From the NCBI GenBank assembly GCA_017525235.1, contig JAFXTC010000001.1:1-64000 (forward strand): a DNA stretch of 64,000 bases. Direction: 5' to 3'. Position numbers and translations under genes: made by a program. Origin of the DNA: Bacteroidaceae bacterium (GTDB lineage: Bacteria; Bacteroidota; Bacteroidia; Bacteroidales; Bacteroidaceae). Numbering within the stretch: position 1 is the stretch's first letter; every line of letters begins with the position of its first letter. Positions 60,682 to 64,000 of the stretch are shown in pieces. The notes beneath the pieces were generated by a model. It searched no databases. It had not been told where the DNA came from and saw nothing but the letters and a program-made list of their open reading frames with translations.

Positions 60682-61332
60682 ATGGATAAGGAAAAAGATG
60701 TGCTTCGCAAACAGCCTAATTGGGAAGGCTTGTATTTCTATCAGAAATCAAATGTTCTGTATCAGTTGACTTTCGTCTTCACCAAGCGTTTCCTTATAAG
60801 AGGAGACCGCACCATAGATCAGATGATACAGGCAGCCCGTTCTGGTAAGCAGAATATTGTGGAAGGCTCGGCAGACGGGGTAACTTCTATGGAGATGGAG
60901 CTAAAACTCCTGAACGTTGCCAGGAGTAGCATCAAGGAGTTGAAGGAGGATTATGAAGATTATATCGTATCCCGTCATCTGAATCGATGGTCAGCAAAGA
61001 ATCCACGCTATGATGCGATGTTGAAATTCTGCCGCACCCATAACAAGTTGGAAGACTACGAGCCTTTCTTTGAAAAGTGGACTGATGAAGAAATGGCAAA
61101 CATTGCCCTTACCCTATGCCACATGGTGGACAGAATGATGATCACCTACCAGAAGCAACAGGAAGAAACATTTATAAAGGAAGGTGGCATAAAGGAACGA
61201 ATGACTGCAGCCCGTTTGGGCTACCGCACCAACCAGCGTGAGGAAATAGCAAGGCTAAAGCAAGAGCTGGAAGCTGCCAAGCGAAGAATCGCAGAACTGG
61301 AAGCCCAGTTGACTGCTAGCCGGGCTAGATAG
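60682..61332 (+). CDS. Four-helix-bundle suffix-domain protein
   Basis: A 216-residue, mostly helical, charged protein. Residues about 20-135 follow the S23/IVS four-helix-bundle pattern, including Q-M-I-Q-A-A-R-S-G-K-Q-N-I-V-E-G-S and later L-K-E-D-Y-E-D-Y. The extra C-terminal region ends in a coiled coil (about 185-214, R-L-K-Q-E-L-E-A-A-K-R-R-I-A-E-L-E). I recognise this as the four-helix-bundle suffix family. The biochemical function is unknown; relatives are coded by intervening sequences in 23S rRNA and assemble into pentamers. It lies between the methylase and nuclease/helicase genes of a restriction-type cluster, inside an inverted-repeat cassette, with its own -7 element. The last codons run into a CTAG-rich nonamer tract. 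Confidence 0.82.
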   Translation: MDKEKDVLRKQPNWEGLYFYQKSNVLYQLTFVFTKRFLIRGDRTIDQMIQAARSGKQNIVEGSADGVTSMEMELKLLNVARSSIKELKEDYEDYIVSRHLNRWSAKNPRYDAMLKFCRTHNKLEDYEPFFEKWTDEEMANIALTLCHMVDRMMITYQKQQEETFIKEGGIKERMTAARLGYRTNQREEIARLKQELEAAKRRIAELEAQLTASRAR

Positions 61333-61412
61333 CCTAGCCGGGCTAGTTCTAGGATAGCCCATCTAGTCTGCTTAGCCCTTCTAGCCTGGCTATATCTGCT
61401 AGCTTGGCTAGG
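61314..61412. repeat. CTAG-rich 9-bp-period tract
   Basis: Nine CTAG tetramers lie within about 96 bp (61316, 61325, 61334, 61343, 61349, 61363, 61381, 61399, 61408), mostly at multiples of 9 bp. Typical units are GCTAGCCGG, GCTAGATAG, CCTAGCCGG and CTAGCTTGG. GGCTAG and CTAGCC arms can form many alternative hairpins. The tract starts in the last codons of the four-helix-bundle gene. Confidence 0.75.
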
Positions 61413-61460
61413 ATAAGCAATCAACCCCACAATTTGCAGAGCGCCATAATGGTAATAGTT

Positions 61461-64000
61461 ATGGCAACAACAGATTTACTGAGAAACAAGGTTGCAGAAA
61501 CGCCAACCATCTATGCTTATGAGCATGTGGGGATACCAGCACATGCAGGTTGGCTTAAAGTGGGTTACACCACCCGTGATGTGGAAACTCGCGTAAAAGA
61601 ACAGAACCAAACAGGCAACATACCTTATAAGATAGTGTTTGTTCGCTCTGCCATGCGCAAGGATGGTACATCATTTGACGACCATCTTATCCATCGCATT
61701 CTCCGAAAAGACCATGTACGTAATCCGGAAGGCGAATGGTTTGTCTGCGATGTGAGGAAAGTAGAGAAAGCAATTGCTACAGCTGTTGAGGGTAAAGATA
61801 CAATGGTGGAACGTATCTATGACTTTCCCATGCGGCCTGAGCAGAAGAGGGCAGTAGAAAAGACTGCCAATTATTTCAACACCTTCAAGAAAGACCCTAC
61901 GAACAGAGGTCTCACACCCCATTTTCTTTGGAATGCCAAGATGCGTTTCGGAAAGACTTTCACCACCTATCAGCTGGCGTTGAGGATGGGATGGACGAAG
62001 GTGCTGGTGCTAACCTTTAAACCTGCCGTAAAGACGGCATGGGAAGAGGACTTGCTAACACACAAGGACTTTGAGGGATGGCAGTTCTGCCAGAAACAGG
62101 AAGACAGGGAGTTTAACTATGTGAATGAACGTAAACCCTTTGTCTGCTTTGCCTCATTCCAAGATGTTTTGGGCAAAAATGCTGTTGGTGGTATTAAAGC
62201 TACTAACGAATGGATTCAGACGGTCAACTGGGACTGTATTGTGCTGGATGAATACCATTACGGCGCTTGGGGAAAGAATGCCAAGAGTTTCTACGACAAG
62301 AAAGACCCAGCTCTCAGAAGAGCAGAAGAGGTGAGTGAACTGATTTCGGAAGATGCCTACAACACCAAAGAGGTAGAAGCCCGTGAGCTATACGATGAGG
62401 AGTTGATGCCCTTGTGCACAGGAGCATACCTTTATCTGTCTGGTACTCCTTTCCGAGCTATCTCAACAGGAGAGTTCATTGAAGAGCAGATATACAACTG
62501 GACTTACTCTGACGAACAGTCAGCAAAGGAACAATGGCAAGGGCCCAATAACCCTTATGCTCAGTTGCCTAAGATGGTAATGCTGACTTATCAGCTGCCT
62601 GACAGCATAAGGGAAATAGCTTCACAGGGAGAGTTTGACGAGTTCGACCTCAATGAGTTCTTCCGTGCAGAAAACGATGCCTTTGTTCATGAAGAATATG
62701 TGCAGAAATGGCTGGAGCTGATAAGGGGAAGCTATACAGAAAATATTGTAACAGATCTGAAACTTGGAACGGAGAAGCCCCCAATGCCTTTCTCTGACAG
62801 TCGATTGCTTAGCTACCTACAGCATACCTATTGGTTCCTGCCTTCGGTAGCTGCGTGCAAAGCGATGAAGACGTTACTGAAGAGGCGCATCAACCGCTTC
62901 TTTGATGACTATGAGATAATTGTGGCAGCAGGTAATGAGGCAGGTATGGGAGCCAATGCCGTAATACCTGTATATAATGCAATGGGAGACCCGCAACAGA
63001 CAAAGACCATAACACTCTCTTGTGGAAAACTTTCCACAGGTGTTACGGTGAAGCCTTGGACAGGCATTATGATGCTGCGCAACACCACCTCGCCAGAGAC
63101 TTATTTCCAAGCAGCTTTCCGCGTGCAATCACCTTGGACTACCAAAGATGAATACGGCGAAGAAGTAATACTAAAACCATTTTGTTATGTCTTTGACTTT
63201 GCTCCTAACCGTGCTTTACGTCAGGTAGAGGAATATAGCTGTCAGTTGAACGTAGAGGAGAGCAATCCGGAGAAGAAAGTTGAGGAGTTTATTAAGTTCC
63301 TTCCTATATTGGCTTTCGACGGTTCGTCCATGAAGGAGATAGATGCTGCGGGTGTTTTGGATATGGCCATGAGTGGGACAACGGCTACATTGTTGGCACG
63401 TAGATGGGAAAGTGCTGTATTGGTGAACGTGGATAATACCACATTGCAGCGCCTGATGAATAATCCTGAGGCTATGGCTGCGCTGATGAACATAGAGGGA
63501 TTCCGTAACCTTAATTCGGATATTGAAACCATCATCAACAAGTCTGAACACGTAAAGAACACAAAGAAGGAGAAAGGCGAGAACCTTACGCAAAAGGAGA
63601 AGAAACAACTGACAGAAGAGGAGAAGGAATTCAAGAGCAAACGCAAGGAAATTCAGGAGAAACTTATCAAGTTTGCTACACGAATCCCTGTCTTTATGTA
63701 CCTAACGGACTTCCGTGAGTATAGCCTGAAGGATGTGATAATGCAGTTGGAGCCTGAGCTGTTCCGTAAGGTTACCGGACTGACCCTAAAGGACTTTGGT
63801 CTGCTGGTTAGTCTTGGTGTATTCAACAGCGACTTGATGAACGATGCTGTGTATAAGTTCAAACGCTATGAGGATTCTTCGCTGGGATATACCGGTATCG
63901 ATAAACACACAGGAACTCTTATTGGAAGGTGGGATGATGTCATTGATACGGCAGAAAATGAACCTGTTGAAGAAAGCATAACAAAAGAGGAAGTTTTGGA
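61461..64000 (+). CDS. GIY-YIG nuclease fused to SF2 helicase, probable restriction component (partial)
   Basis: At least 846 residues, open to the window end. Residues about 15-105 resemble the T5orf172/MUG113 GIY-YIG type: G-W-L-K-V-G-Y-T-T-R-D-V-E-T-R-V followed by G-E-W-F. A superfamily 2 helicase follows, with M-R-F-G-K-T (Lys165), the D-E-Y-H box at 263-266, S-G-T-P-F from Ser327 and Q-A-A-F-R-V-Q from Gln550 (Arg554). A Lys/Glu-rich linker starts near 690. It would translocate on DNA and cut unmodified sites, paired with the methylase at 59015-60580. An in-frame ATG at 61449 is an alternative start, 3 nt after the cassette's right end. The fourth position in this cluster and the domain order suggest a restriction subunit; cleavage is not demonstrated. 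Confidence 0.82.
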   Translation, partial: MATTDLLRNKVAETPTIYAYEHVGIPAHAGWLKVGYTTRDVETRVKEQNQTGNIPYKIVFVRSAMRKDGTSFDDHLIHRILRKDHVRNPEGEWFVCDVRKVEKAIATAVEGKDTMVERIYDFPMRPEQKRAVEKTANYFNTFKKDPTNRGLTPHFLWNAKMRFGKTFTTYQLALRMGWTKVLVLTFKPAVKTAWEEDLLTHKDFEGWQFCQKQEDREFNYVNERKPFVCFASFQDVLGKNAVGGIKATNEWIQTVNWDCIVLDEYHYGAWGKNAKSFYDKKDPALRRAEEVSELISEDAYNTKEVEARELYDEELMPLCTGAYLYLSGTPFRAISTGEFIEEQIYNWTYSDEQSAKEQWQGPNNPYAQLPKMVMLTYQLPDSIREIASQGEFDEFDLNEFFRAENDAFVHEEYVQKWLELIRGSYTENIVTDLKLGTEKPPMPFSDSRLLSYLQHTYWFLPSVAACKAMKTLLKRRINRFFDDYEIIVAAGNEAGMGANAVIPVYNAMGDPQQTKTITLSCGKLSTGVTVKPWTGIMMLRNTTSPETYFQAAFRVQSPWTTKDEYGEEVILKPFCYVFDFAPNRALRQVEEYSCQLNVEESNPEKKVEEFIKFLPILAFDGSSMKEIDAAGVLDMAMSGTTATLLARRWESAVLVNVDNTTLQRLMNNPEAMAALMNIEGFRNLNSDIETIINKSEHVKNTKKEKGENLTQKEKKQLTEEEKEFKSKRKEIQEKLIKFATRIPVFMYLTDFREYSLKDVIMQLEPELFRKVTGLTLKDFGLLVSLGVFNSDLMNDAVYKFKRYEDSSLGYTGIDKHTGTLIGRWDDVIDTAENEPVEESITKEEVL

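Larger units (their letters stand above)
60598..61445 (+). mobile_element. Inverted-repeat-bounded cassette carrying the four-helix-bundle-suffix gene (IVS-like)
   Basis: The left end (60598-60626) and right end (61419-61445) are complementary: GGCGCTCT pairs with AGAGCGCC and, after a short internal loop, TTGTGGGTTGATT pairs with AATCAACCCCACAA with one bulge. The 848-bp unit contains one gene of the four-helix-bundle (S23/IVS-protein related) family. Removing it would leave the methylase and the next gene about 20 bp apart. This resembles intervening sequences of 23S rRNA, which carry such genes between complementary ends. Mobility is an inference. Confidence 0.5.

Noticed and set aside
1..64000. 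Search for tRNA, rRNA and insertion sequences
   Set aside because: No TTCRANTCC-containing cloverleaf, rRNA segment, transposase or integrase was recognised by eye on either strand; weakly conserved small RNAs could still be missed.

Overview
The window looks like a Bacteroidales genome of the Prevotellaceae type (Prevotella/Segatella/Xylanibacter). The evidence is the complete porP-gldK-gldL-gldM-gldN type IX secretion (T9SS) block, many secreted proteins ending in the Prevotella-style Y-D-L-S-G-R ... K-G-[IV]-Y-I-x-N-G-K-K sorting tail, and Bacteroidetes promoters (TTTG, 19-21 bp, TAnnTTTG) in front of many genes. I saw no tRNA, rRNA, CRISPR array or insertion sequence.

Layout. 0-5 kb: a giant multi-domain surface protein. 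5.2-14 kb: the T9SS core operon followed by priA. 14-27 kb (minus strand): a GH36 alpha-galactosidase, a FAS1 lipoprotein, a second giant discoidin-like protein with terminal dockerin repeats, and a CotH-type surface protein. 27-31.6 kb: rnr, a PhoN-type acid phosphatase and a GH105 hydrolase. 31.7-42 kb: a GH2 enzyme convergent with a GH43-unknown-GH38 operon. 42-47 kb: an unknown secreted protein, a Dabb protein, a voltage-gated K+ channel-like protein, nagA and glmM. 47-52 kb: a second CotH-type protein and a CobW-type metallochaperone.

52.2-56.1 kb is a complete plasmid-type replicon: a ribbon-helix-helix partner, parA, roughly 10-bp-phased centromere-like repeats, inverted and direct 22-bp-phased iterons around an AT-rich stretch, and a Rep_3-type initiator with a C-terminal DnaA domain I-like module. 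It sits directly among housekeeping genes. It could therefore be the origin of a second chromosome (chromid), as known in some Prevotella, or an integrated plasmid. A sulfatase follows rep by 7 nt.

57.8-64 kb is a restriction-modification-like cluster. It starts behind a strong promoter and a highly structured leader, then carries an M-subunit-like protein, an Eco57I-type methylase, a four-helix-bundle-suffix protein in an inverted-repeat-flanked cassette, and a GIY-YIG/SF2-helicase protein that runs off the window.

The T9SS genes probably export several proteins coded in the same window, because five of them end in the sorting tail. The glycosidases, sulfatase, phosphatase, NagA and GlmM suit a saccharolytic gut or rumen lifestyle. 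Superimposed on the genes are degenerate short-period tracts (7, 8 or 9 bp), two of which lie in frame just before a sorting tail, and small REP-like palindromes, two of which lie in frame inside restriction-modification genes.
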